A stretch of DNA of 64,000 bases, taken from assembly GCF_001625575.1 (NCBI RefSeq), contig NZ_AUXV01000003.1, positions 124,001-188,000 of the forward strand, read 5' to 3'. The first letter of the stretch is position 1, and the number at the start of each line of letters is the position of its first letter. The stretch comes from Pseudoalteromonas luteoviolacea S2607. Lineage in GTDB: Bacteria; Pseudomonadota; Gammaproteobacteria; Enterobacterales; Alteromonadaceae. The notes under the pieces are model-generated. The model saw only the letters and a list, made by a program, of their open reading frames with translations, did not search any database and was not told the DNA's origin. Shown piece by piece: positions 56,168-64,000 of this stretch. The position numbers were made by a program, and so were the translations under genes.

Positions 56168-57384
56168 CAATAAACATGTTCACGATACATGTCAGCCCAA
56201 TTGACAGCCTGAGCATGAAACTCAGGTAAACTCTCATCTGACATATTTAACATCGTACATGCCTCTTGCATCGCCCACCAGCTTCCGCTTTCATAAGCTC
56301 TAACAATGTTGAGAATATAAAACAAAGTATTTGGCTCACCTAACAAAGCATCATGTAAAACTTCTGGAAACGGTAATCTCTCAACAACAACTTCCATTGG
56401 CTTATCCAGTATCGCATCAAGGAGAGAAAATAAGCCTGTTAGAAAACTCATACTTGCTAAAGAAGGTGCAATTTGCTTACTGATTAATTCGCAAAACCTT
56501 GAACGAACAATACTTAACCGAGTTAATTCAGTTGGCTTTTGCTCTGCTACATGCGCTGTCATAATCAAGTTTACAAATTTTATGATTCGTTCGTGTCCCA
56601 GATACACAAGCGCTTGTTTTAAAGATTCAATGCGGTTCTTAATAGGGAAAACCCCTGAATTGATGAGCCTCAGCAGCTTGTAGGCCAGTGCAGTATCTTG
56701 CGCAAAGAGCTCAGCAATGCGGGGAATGTTCATGTTAGGCTTGAGAGCTTCGGAGTATATAAGCATGACTACTGCATAATTAATTTCAATATCATTTTGC
56801 GCGATCATCGTCGGCTTGGCAAAAAAGTAACCCTGAAAAAAGTTAAATCCCATTTCTTTTGCTAATAGGAATTCCTCTTCGGTTTCTACTTTTTCAGCAA
56901 GTAATTGTAAATTTTTGCGCTTTTTGAGCTCACTCACCAAGGGGGCAATTTCTTTCAGTGGGCTTTGAATTAAATCAAATTTAACCAACCTTGCGAGTTT
57001 TAAAAATGGCTCCCACTCTTTGGAGTAATTAAAGTCATCGAGCGCTAGTCGAAAATTGTTATGAAATAATTGCCTGACCTTTTCATAATTCTCAGTAGTT
57101 GGAGGAATTGTCTCTAGTAGCTCAAGTATCACATCGTCCGTAGGGAGGAATTGCGCTAACTCTTGATTTAAAGACTCTTCACCGATGTTGATTAGTGCTT
57201 TCTTTCCTGATGTTAAATACCTTGTCCCTAAATTTAGTTGATTATCCATAATCAACCTAGCTGTCGCAGCATTTTCAGCGATATTTGGAAAGCTGTTCTT
57301 CGTTCCATCACGAAATAACAGCTCATAAGCTACCACATGCTTCTTGCGATTAAAAATGGCTTGGCGAGCCACAAACACTTTCAA
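56167..57384 (-). CDS. EAL-HDOD signalling protein (YuxH/CdgJ-like)
   Basis: The 405-residue soluble protein has an N-terminal EAL-like domain starting VFVARQAIFNRKKHVVAYELLFRDG, where EAL reads ELL and several catalytic residues look missing, so c-di-GMP hydrolysis is doubtful. The C-terminal HDOD domain (about 205-400) shows IPRIAELFAQDTALAYKLLRLINSG and ALVYLGHERIIKFVNLI. Vibrio CdgJ, of the same layout, affects motility. The start is TTG at 57384, seven bases after GGAG. A short inverted repeat ACTGTT/AACAGT lies at 57403-57418 upstream. Confidence 0.9.
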   Translation of the reverse strand: MKVFVARQAIFNRKKHVVAYELLFRDGTKNSFPNIAENAATARLIMDNQLNLGTRYLTSGKKALINIGEESLNQELAQFLPTDDVILELLETIPPTTENYEKVRQLFHNNFRLALDDFNYSKEWEPFLKLARLVKFDLIQSPLKEIAPLVSELKKRKNLQLLAEKVETEEEFLLAKEMGFNFFQGYFFAKPTMIAQNDIEINYAVVMLIYSEALKPNMNIPRIAELFAQDTALAYKLLRLINSGVFPIKNRIESLKQALVYLGHERIIKFVNLIMTAHVAEQKPTELTRLSIVRSRFCELISKQIAPSLASMSFLTGLFSLLDAILDKPMEVVVERLPFPEVLHDALLGEPNTLFYILNIVRAYESGSWWAMQEACTMLNMSDESLPEFHAQAVNWADMYREHVY

Positions 57385-57536
57385 ATCATCGCTCCTAGCT
57401 TAACTGTTCAATAACAGTACTTTTGTTCTATACTTTTTAATTATATTTAATAATTTTAACCCGAATTTCTGATAAATAAAATCAAACTAAAACATTAAAG
57501 TACTAGTTTTGTATTGCTAGGATGAGCTAGCCCTAA

Positions 57537-59066
57537 CTACTCATATAAATTTTCCTTGTATAGTATAGCGCTTTGTTCCCATGTGAACCTTTTTTCTGCC
57601 GCATTTTCTGAAATTTTCCGATAGCTTTGTGGGTCGCTTTCAAACAACATTAAAGCTTGCCTAAATCGGTTAACTAAATTATTTGATTGCTCATTGATGC
57701 TGTCACCCGAAAAGACAAACCCTGACACTTTGTCTTCTACGGTATCAGCCAGTCCACCAACATTGTTCACCAAACAAGGCTGCCCCGATCGCATAGCAAG
57801 CATTTGGCTAATCCCACAAGGCTCAAAGGAACTAGGCATCAAAAATAAATCTCCAAGCTGGTAAAGCATATCTCCAATATTCTCTCCGTACCCTTTTAGA
57901 TAAAGCACGTTATCATTTCGAGCCATAACTTGAGAAAAGAGATACTCCAACTCAGCATCACCTGAACCAAGGAGAATCATTTTTCCACTAAAATCAGCCA
58001 AAGTGCTAGCCAACATATCAAGTACGAGACCATCACCCATTGCTTGCTTTAATAGCAGCGCTTTTTGGTCGGTTAACCTTCCAACGCTCGTAACTAAAGG
58101 CCCTTCGCATGGTGATTTAATCCACTTAAGAACCCTCTGATGAGCTATATAGTGTGAACTTTGTAATTCGGTGTGCTTTGCCATCCATTTAAATATATTA
58201 GACTCAGCACTTTCCAACATTATTTCCCAACTGGCTTCAGGCAATGCATAATCGTACTTACACCCGTTTAAAACACCGACAAGTTTTCCGCTTTTAGCTG
58301 CCAACTGCATATCATGCTCTAAGCCCTCGCCACCAAAAAAGCCAGCTTGATGGTCACTACCCATCTGTACTTCATTGCAATAGTTTGGAGATACCAAATG
58401 TACTTTATCTACCAAATTTATCGCCGCCCTCATTGGGTTGAAGCAGTGAGGGTAATGATGATCACAAATCTGTTGTCCATCATAACTCAATGTTGGATAC
58501 CAAGCTTCCAAACTAGAGTCGTCACCGTTAAATGGTCGAATGCCTTGCAGAGCTAGGTTATGCACTGTAAAAACAGTTTTTAGTTTTTTCAACCTGTCAA
58601 ACCTAGGACTAAATTGCTTTAACACAGCAACACACGCGGCATGCCAATCGTGTAGATGAAGCACATCAATGTCATCAATCAAAGCATGCTCAATAACCTC
58701 ACATACAGCGGCGCTAAAAAACGCAAATTTATTGGCATCTGTGTAAAAAGGTCGACCACCATCATTACAGTAGATGTCACCGCCATGTTCACAAAACAAA
58801 GAATGTGAAATTACATATTGACTTACGCCGTTATGCTCTTCAACACGCCACAATACAGCTGTTTCTAAATGCTGTTTAAAAGGTACCGCGATATCTGCAA
58901 CAAACTGACGTCGCATTTTTGCTTGACCATAATCAGGCACAATTACCGAGGTCTTAATATTCTTTTCAGCCAAAGCGTAAGGGATGTCGCGGATCACATC
59001 CGCAACGCCTCCCACTTTGCAATTAGGCAGCCTGTCATTTTCAGCTGCCACCATAACTACATGCAT
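57537..59066 (-). CDS. glgA: Glycogen synthase
   Basis: The 509-residue family GT5 enzyme transfers glucose from ADP-glucose to the growing alpha-1,4-glucan. The ADP-glucose-binding KVGGVADV lies near residue 17, HLHDWHAACV in the middle, and the C-terminal lobe has SVGRLTDQKA and PSSFEPCGISQMLAMRSG with the conserved EPCG. It is a little longer than E. coli GlgA (477). ATG 59066 is preceded by AAGGG. It follows glgC by 9 bp and is the last gene of the glycogen cluster in this window. Confidence 0.95.
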   Translation of the reverse strand: MHVVMVAAENDRLPNCKVGGVADVIRDIPYALAEKNIKTSVIVPDYGQAKMRRQFVADIAVPFKQHLETAVLWRVEEHNGVSQYVISHSLFCEHGGDIYCNDGGRPFYTDANKFAFFSAAVCEVIEHALIDDIDVLHLHDWHAACVAVLKQFSPRFDRLKKLKTVFTVHNLALQGIRPFNGDDSSLEAWYPTLSYDGQQICDHHYPHCFNPMRAAINLVDKVHLVSPNYCNEVQMGSDHQAGFFGGEGLEHDMQLAAKSGKLVGVLNGCKYDYALPEASWEIMLESAESNIFKWMAKHTELQSSHYIAHQRVLKWIKSPCEGPLVTSVGRLTDQKALLLKQAMGDGLVLDMLASTLADFSGKMILLGSGDAELEYLFSQVMARNDNVLYLKGYGENIGDMLYQLGDLFLMPSSFEPCGISQMLAMRSGQPCLVNNVGGLADTVEDKVSGFVFSGDSINEQSNNLVNRFRQALMLFESDPQSYRKISENAAEKRFTWEQSAILYKENLYE

Positions 59067-59075
59067 ATATTACCC

Positions 59076-60374
59076 TTAGGCACTTTCTAAACTTGATTCT
59101 TTTGGTTTTTGGCTTTCCTGCAATGCGGTCAGCATATCTCTGGTTACTAGGACTATGCCTTTGTTAGATACTCTGAAGCCATTGCTGCGATCTTCTTCTG
59201 GATCATAGCCAATACGCATACCAGTAGGGATTTCACAACTACGGTCAATGATTGCATTTTTAATTCTGCAATGACGATTGATTTTAACACCGGGCAGCAC
59301 TACCGCTCCTTCAATTTCACAATACGAATGCACATGAACATTGGAGAACAACAAAGATTTTCTAACTACAGAGCCAGAAATAATACATCCACCTGATACC
59401 GTCGAGTCAACCGCCATCCCCCTTCTATTTTCATCATCAAAAATAAACTTAGCTGGTGGTAACTGCTCTTGATATGTCCAAATTGGCCAAGATGGGTCGT
59501 AAAGATCTAATTGCGGCTCTACAGACACTAGTTCCATATTCGCTTCCCAAAAAGAGTCGATAGTCCCAACATCTCGCCAGTATGGCTGGCCCGGGTGGCT
59601 TGGATCTCGAAATGGAAATGCGAAGACATTGTGCTCTTCTATGATTGAAGGAATGATATCATGCCCAAAATCTCGACCAGACCCTTCACGTTGCGCGTCT
59701 CGCTTTAATTGCTCAAACAAGAACTCTGTGTTAAATACATAGTTACCCATAGAAGCAAGGCAAATTCCCGGTTTGCCTGGTATAGATGAAGGTTCAGCTG
59801 GCTTTTCATCAAACCTACGAACGCGTTTATCTTGATCTACCGTCATGACACCAAAGGTATTTGCCGCTTCATCACAGTCTACTTCGATACAGCAAACTGT
59901 CATATCTGCGCCAGTCTCCACATGCTTTGCAATCAAAGCACCGTAATCCATTCTGTAAACATGGTCACCGGACAGAATCATCACGTATTTTGGTAATTCA
60001 TGACGAATAATATCCATGTTTTGAAAAACAGCATCTGCTGTACCACAATACCACTCATCTCCATAGCGTTGAGATGCTGGTAATATCTCCACAGATTCAC
60101 CAAGCTCTTTCTTAAAGTGCCCCCATGCGCGATTTACGTGGCGTATTAAAGAGTGTGACTTGTATTGCGTTGCAATCCCTACTCGTCGGATGCCCGAGTT
60201 TATACAATTGGACAACGGGAAATCTATAATTCTGTGTTTACCACCAAAGTAGACCGCTGGCTTTGCTCGCCAATCGGTTAATTCGTGCAACCGACTGCCA
60301 CGCCCACCCGCAAGGATCAATGCATACGTGTCTCTTGTCAGGTTACTGATATAACGGTTTGCATAACTCGGCAT
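59076..60374 (-). CDS. glgC: Glucose-1-phosphate adenylyltransferase
   Basis: The 432-residue enzyme makes ADP-glucose from ATP and glucose-1-phosphate, the committed step of glycogen synthesis. It has [39 protein letters not shown], the active-site [10 protein letters not shown] and FDEKPAEP, the sugar-phosphate site [16 protein letters not shown], and a C-terminal left-handed beta-helix ([21 protein letters not shown]) for allostery. Length equals E. coli GlgC (431). GGAGATAAGAA precedes the ATG. It lies between glgP and glgA. Confidence 0.97.
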   Translation of the reverse strand: MPSYANRYISNLTRDTYALILAGGRGSRLHELTDWRAKPAVYFGGKHRIIDFPLSNCINSGIRRVGIATQYKSHSLIRHVNRAWGHFKKELGESVEILPASQRYGDEWYCGTADAVFQNMDIIRHELPKYVMILSGDHVYRMDYGALIAKHVETGADMTVCCIEVDCDEAANTFGVMTVDQDKRVRRFDEKPAEPSSIPGKPGICLASMGNYVFNTEFLFEQLKRDAQREGSGRDFGHDIIPSIIEEHNVFAFPFRDPSHPGQPYWRDVGTIDSFWEANMELVSVEPQLDLYDPSWPIWTYQEQLPPAKFIFDDENRRGMAVDSTVSGGCIISGSVVRKSLLFSNVHVHSYCEIEGAVVLPGVKINRHCRIKNAIIDRSCEIPTGMRIGYDPEEDRSNGFRVSNKGIVLVTRDMLTALQESQKPKESSLESA

Positions 60375-60404
60375 TTCTTATCTCCATATTAATGTTCAAG
60401 GCGG

Positions 60405-62888
60405 TTACTGCATGGGTTTCAATCGCCAAATATCTTCACTGTATTGTGAAATAGTGCGGTCACTAGAGAAAGTTCCGCTCGCAGCAGTATTTAAAATACT
60501 CATGCGATTCCACAATGTTTTGTTCGTGTAACTTTGCGCAGCGCGCTGCTGGGCATCAAAATAACTTTCAAAGTCTTGCGCAACCAACCAAGGATCATGA
60601 GGGCTTTGAATAGACCCGATAATGTCGTCAAAAATGTTTGGTTCAAATAGATTAAAGTGGCCACTCGATAACAGTTTCATTGTATTTTTTAACGGTGCAA
60701 ATGACTCTATAATTTTAGTTGGGTTGTAACTCTGTCGGACCTGATTCGCCTGTTCTGCAGTCACACCAAACAAGAAGAAGTTGTCGTCGCCGACTTGCTC
60801 TCGAATTTCTATATTGGCTCCATCCAGCGTTCCAATTGTGACGGCACCATTCATCATAAACTTCATATTTCCTGTGCCGCTGGCTTCTTTACCGGCTGTC
60901 GAGATTTGTTGTGAAAGATCTGTCGCAGCACAGATCGTTTCCATCGCAGTAACATTGTAGTTCGGTAGAAATGCCACTCTCAAATAGGGCTTGGCGGCTT
61001 CGTCTTTGTTTACGACATTGGCAACGTTATTTATCAGCTTGATAATCAGTTTTGCCATGTAATAACCTGGAGCAGCTTTCCCCCCAAACAAAACACATCT
61101 TGGTACGATATTTTTAACTTCACCACGTCTAATTTGGTCATACAAAGCTATAACGTGGAGTATGTTTAGTAGTTGACGCTTGTATTCGTGGATCCGCTTC
61201 ACTTGCACATCAAACAACATATCGGTATCAAACGTTACACCACACTTTGATGCAACTAATTGGGCCAGTTTTTGCTTGTTGTGAGCCTTAACTGCTTGCC
61301 ACTCGCTATGAAACGAAGTTTGATCGTAGTATCGTCTAAGCTGTTGGATTTCTGAAAAGTCGGCTTGCCATCCGTCACCGATTTTTTCGGAGATCAACTG
61401 CGCCAACCTTGGGTTGCAATGAGCGAGCCATCGCCTTGGCGTTACACCGTTTGTCTTGTTGTTGAATTTGTCTGGCCACAGGTTATAAAAGCTATTAAAC
61501 AAGCCCGACTTAAGCAACTGAGTATGCAGTGCTGCAACCCCATTTACTGAAAAGCTACCCACAATCGCCAAATAGGCCATTCTAATTTGCGGCTCAGGCC
61601 CCTCCTCAATTAGAGAAAGCTCCCGCTGTTTTACAACGTCTCCAGGCCATCTGAGCGCGACTTCTGCTAAAAACCGTGCATTTATTTCATAAATAACCTC
61701 TAAGACCCGTGGCAATAGTCGACTAAATAAGGAAACTGACCATTTTTCTAGCGCTTCTGGTAACAGTGTGTGATTGGTATAAGCCATGGTAGTCGTTGTT
61801 ATTTGCCATGCTTTATCCCACTCTAACTCATACTCATCAACTAATAGACGCATAAGCTCAGCGACAGCGACACTTGGGTGTGTATCATTCAATTGAAAAA
61901 CATGATAATCCGAGAAGTCACTGAAATCAGTTCCATGCTGTTGCGTCCACTGTTGCAATATGTCTTGCAGACTTGCGCTTGATAAGAAGTATTGCTGTCG
62001 AAGCCTTAATTCCTTTCCATTCTCACTGGCATCGTTGGGGTACAGCACCATAGTGATTTGCTCTGCTAAATTCTTTTTAGCGACGGCTTCTGAATAACTG
62101 CCTTCGTTAAACTCCTTCAAGTTAAACTCATCAGTTGCTTCTGATTTCCATAACCTTAATGTGTTAACAACCCCATTACGATAACCAGGAATGGGCACAT
62201 CAAAAGGCACGGCTAGTACATCCTGGGTGTTCGTCCAGTGATGATGTACCCGCCCAGATTTGTCTGTATGTGTCTCAACATTACCGAAGAACTTTACAAC
62301 TTTAGCTTGCTCGGGAGCACTGAGTTCCCAAGGGTGTCCTTCACGTAGCCATTTATCAGGATGTTCAATTTGTGCACCATGTTCTATAGATTGGTTAAAC
62401 ATGCCATATTCGTAACGTATCCCATACCCGATAACAGGTAATGCGAGTGATGCGCAGCTATCTAAAAAACACGCAGCAAGCCGACCGAGGCCACCATTAC
62501 CAAGACCGGCATCATGTTCGGCAGACTCTAGCTCTTCTAGGGTTGTGCCATATTCACTCAATGCAGTGCCAATTTGTTCCTCGAGGTCTAAATTTAAAAT
62601 GGCATTACCCAATGCACGCCCCATTAAAAACTCTAGTGACAAATATGCCGCTTTTTTGGTTTTCTCTTGATCCAAGTACTGTTTGGTCGCTCGACACCTA
62701 GCGACTAATCGGTCCCTGATTGTTAGCGCTAAAGCTTGAAACAAATAGTGTTTAGATTCACCTACTTTGTCGCGTCCAAGTGTATAGTAAAAATGTCTAT
62801 TTAAATCATCAGCTAAATCGCTTTCATTGAGCTTTGGCGCATCCTGCCAGTGTTTAACGACACACACATTAGACTTTTTCTGAGCCAT
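60405..62888 (-). CDS. glgP: Glycogen/starch phosphorylase
   Basis: The 827-residue PLP-dependent enzyme releases glucose-1-phosphate from alpha-1,4-glucan. Visible motifs are LGNGGLGRLAACFLDS near residue 110, KVNDTHPSVA-like FQLNDTHPSVAVAELMR, DVQVKRIHEYKRQLLN and the PLP-lysine EASGTGNMKFMMNGAVTIGTLDGANIE (Lys near 670). The start at ATG 62888, seven bases after GAGGAAAC, is preferred over the longer frame to 62927. It overlaps the end of glgX by 20 bp, showing coupling. Confidence 0.97.
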   Translation of the reverse strand: MAQKKSNVCVVKHWQDAPKLNESDLADDLNRHFYYTLGRDKVGESKHYLFQALALTIRDRLVARCRATKQYLDQEKTKKAAYLSLEFLMGRALGNAILNLDLEEQIGTALSEYGTTLEELESAEHDAGLGNGGLGRLAACFLDSCASLALPVIGYGIRYEYGMFNQSIEHGAQIEHPDKWLREGHPWELSAPEQAKVVKFFGNVETHTDKSGRVHHHWTNTQDVLAVPFDVPIPGYRNGVVNTLRLWKSEATDEFNLKEFNEGSYSEAVAKKNLAEQITMVLYPNDASENGKELRLRQQYFLSSASLQDILQQWTQQHGTDFSDFSDYHVFQLNDTHPSVAVAELMRLLVDEYELEWDKAWQITTTTMAYTNHTLLPEALEKWSVSLFSRLLPRVLEVIYEINARFLAEVALRWPGDVVKQRELSLIEEGPEPQIRMAYLAIVGSFSVNGVAALHTQLLKSGLFNSFYNLWPDKFNNKTNGVTPRRWLAHCNPRLAQLISEKIGDGWQADFSEIQQLRRYYDQTSFHSEWQAVKAHNKQKLAQLVASKCGVTFDTDMLFDVQVKRIHEYKRQLLNILHVIALYDQIRRGEVKNIVPRCVLFGGKAAPGYYMAKLIIKLINNVANVVNKDEAAKPYLRVAFLPNYNVTAMETICAATDLSQQISTAGKEASGTGNMKFMMNGAVTIGTLDGANIEIREQVGDDNFFLFGVTAEQANQVRQSYNPTKIIESFAPLKNTMKLLSSGHFNLFEPNIFDDIIGSIQSPHDPWLVAQDFESYFDAQQRAAQSYTNKTLWNRMSILNTAASGTFSSDRTISQYSEDIWRLKPMQ

Positions 62889-64000
62889 CGGTGGTTTCCT
62901 CATTGTGCGACAAGAGTATCCATGCACTCTGTCCGGTTGGGGCTAAAGAGTTGGGGAATTGTCCTACCTCAAAATTATCTTCGGAAGAATAGACGGCTTC
63001 CCAGCAACTAGAAAAAGGGGGATCAGGCAACTGAATTTCAGTTTCAGTATCATCGGCATGCAATATAACTAGCACAGAGCTAGACTCGATGTAATCGGCT
63101 AATACGTAAATTAACGTCTTATTGCCTTCATCGTGCCAGTCCATATCACTCATAATTTGTCCGCATTTGTTGTACCACAGTACAGCAAATCTAGCGTCTT
63201 CAGCATGCACAAAAAACGGGTGTTTGAAAGCACTCAATTGGCTACGGATTTTCATCAATGATGAGATTGGTTTTATCAAATTTTGTGTTTCACTGACATT
63301 TTTCCAATCTAACCAACTCGTTTCGTTGTCCTGGCAATACGCGTTATTGTTACCGTTCTGGGAGTGATTTAGTTCCGTGCCTGCGCAGATCATTGGTACG
63401 CCTTTAGACATGAATAACGTGACCAACGCATTAATTTGTAGCTTTCTTCGCTTAATGATCACATCAGGATCATCAGTATGACCTTCAACACCACAATTAA
63501 ATGAATAGTTCTCACTGTGGCCATCGCAGTTACTTTCGCCATTCGCATCGTTATGCTTATGCTCGTAACTCACCCAGTCCGAAAGGCTAAAACCATCATG
63601 ACTAGTCAGAAAATTAATCGAGTTGAGAGGCCCGCGCAGATTATGCTCAAATAAGTCATTTGAGCCATGTATTCTTTTGGCCAACTCAGGGAGTGTGCCA
63701 CTGTCACCTCTCCAGAAGCGTCTCACAACATCTCTGTACTTGTCATTCCACTCACGCCAAGGTGGCGGAAACGCGCCGAGTTGATATCCACCCGGCCCGA
63801 CGTCCCAAGGTTCTGCAATTAGCTTAACTTGCGTCAGTACAGGGTCTTGTGACAGGGCTTGGAAAAAAGCGTGTTGACCATTAAACCCTTCATTACTTCG
63901 CCCTAGGATAGTGGCTAAATCAAACCTAAACCCATCGACGCCCATGTACTCTACCCAGTACCTTAAGCTGTCAATTACCAGCCTTAAAGTTATTGGATCG
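62869..64000 (-). CDS. glgX: Glycogen debranching enzyme GlgX (partial, 5' end missing)
   Basis: The frame stays open to the right edge (the residues before the first Met at 63945 read LRLVIDSLRYWVEY), so the start lies outside the window. The visible 376 C-terminal residues are from a GH13 isoamylase-type enzyme that cleaves alpha-1,6 branches of phosphorylase-trimmed glycogen. GVDGFRFDLATILGR has the catalytic Asp, IAEPWDVGPGGYQLGAFPP the Glu acid/base, and FLTSHDGFSLSDW the third carboxylate. The 20-bp overlap with glgP joins it to the glycogen operon. Confidence 0.95.
   Translation of the reverse strand, partial: DPITLRLVIDSLRYWVEYMGVDGFRFDLATILGRSNEGFNGQHAFFQALSQDPVLTQVKLIAEPWDVGPGGYQLGAFPPPWREWNDKYRDVVRRFWRGDSGTLPELAKRIHGSNDLFEHNLRGPLNSINFLTSHDGFSLSDWVSYEHKHNDANGESNCDGHSENYSFNCGVEGHTDDPDVIIKRRKLQINALVTLFMSKGVPMICAGTELNHSQNGNNNAYCQDNETSWLDWKNVSETQNLIKPISSLMKIRSQLSAFKHPFFVHAEDARFAVLWYNKCGQIMSDMDWHDEGNKTLIYVLADYIESSSVLVILHADDTETEIQLPDPPFSSCWEAVYSSEDNFEVGQFPNSLAPTGQSAWILLSHNEETTDGSEKV

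Noticed and set aside
1..64000. CRISPR array, insertion sequence, prophage, integron or tRNA gene
   Set aside because: I saw no spaced direct repeats, transposase or integrase motifs, or tRNA-like cloverleaf sequences; the window looks like core chromosome.

Overview
The window is an uninterrupted, densely coded stretch of chromosome from a Gram-negative marine gammaproteobacterium. The nearest match I can suggest is Alteromonadales, probably Pseudoalteromonas. This rests on moderate-to-low GC, lipoprotein and Sec signal peptides, an NAD-type isocitrate dehydrogenase, the yoaA-tsaB and ppnN/xni genes, a glgX-glgP-glgC-glgA cluster, a hisGDCBHAFI operon with a poly-His leader, and several c-di-GMP proteins. 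I found no insertion sequence, prophage, tRNA, rRNA or CRISPR array.

Layout. 1-2.2 kb: end of an AGE-family sugar isomerase plus a PfkB fructokinase (probably mannose to fructose to fructose-6-P) and a small membrane protein. 2.3-8.8 kb: metallo-beta-lactamase-fold lipoprotein, RNase D, FadD, an alpha/beta hydrolase and a periplasmic alkaline phosphatase. 9.3-12.8 kb: a secreted helical protein that may resemble the pore-forming domain of Cry toxins, then a PTS-EIIC/EAL fusion. 12.9-16.2 kb: small unknown proteins, TsaB and YoaA. 16.4-23.6 kb: histidine operon behind a complete-looking attenuator. 23.6-33.8 kb: lipoprotein, glycosyltransferase 25, DUF1232 protein, M61 peptidase, diguanylate cyclase, PpnN, Xni, DUF3192 and an HDOD-like protein. 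34-37.8 kb: isocitrate dehydrogenase, then an acetolactate synthase operon (ilvI-ilvH) behind a Leu/Val leader peptide and attenuator.

38.2-46.8 kb (minus strand) is the most distinctive block: a ten-gene, tightly overlapping operon led by an ECF sigma factor and a ChrR-type zinc anti-sigma factor. It carries a DUF523/DUF1722 protein, DNA photolyase, NTF2-like protein, SDR, FAD oxidoreductase, DUF1365 protein, Cfa-like lipid methyltransferase and DUF2878 membrane protein. It matches the known RpoE-ChrR singlet-oxygen/photo-oxidative stress theme, with a lipid-modifying module. A possible ECF promoter overlaps the stop codon of the upstream LON-domain gene.

46.8-53.9 kb: LON-domain protein, Atl alkyltransferase-like protein, LysR regulator divergent from an RND efflux pair, and RluF. 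54-57.4 kb: a translationally coupled trio of EAL-HDOD protein, DUF418 membrane protein and an orphan periplasmic sugar-binding-type protein. 57.5-64 kb: glycogen metabolism genes, with glgX running off the right edge.

All functional calls are by reading protein motifs and recalled families; no database search or folding program was run.
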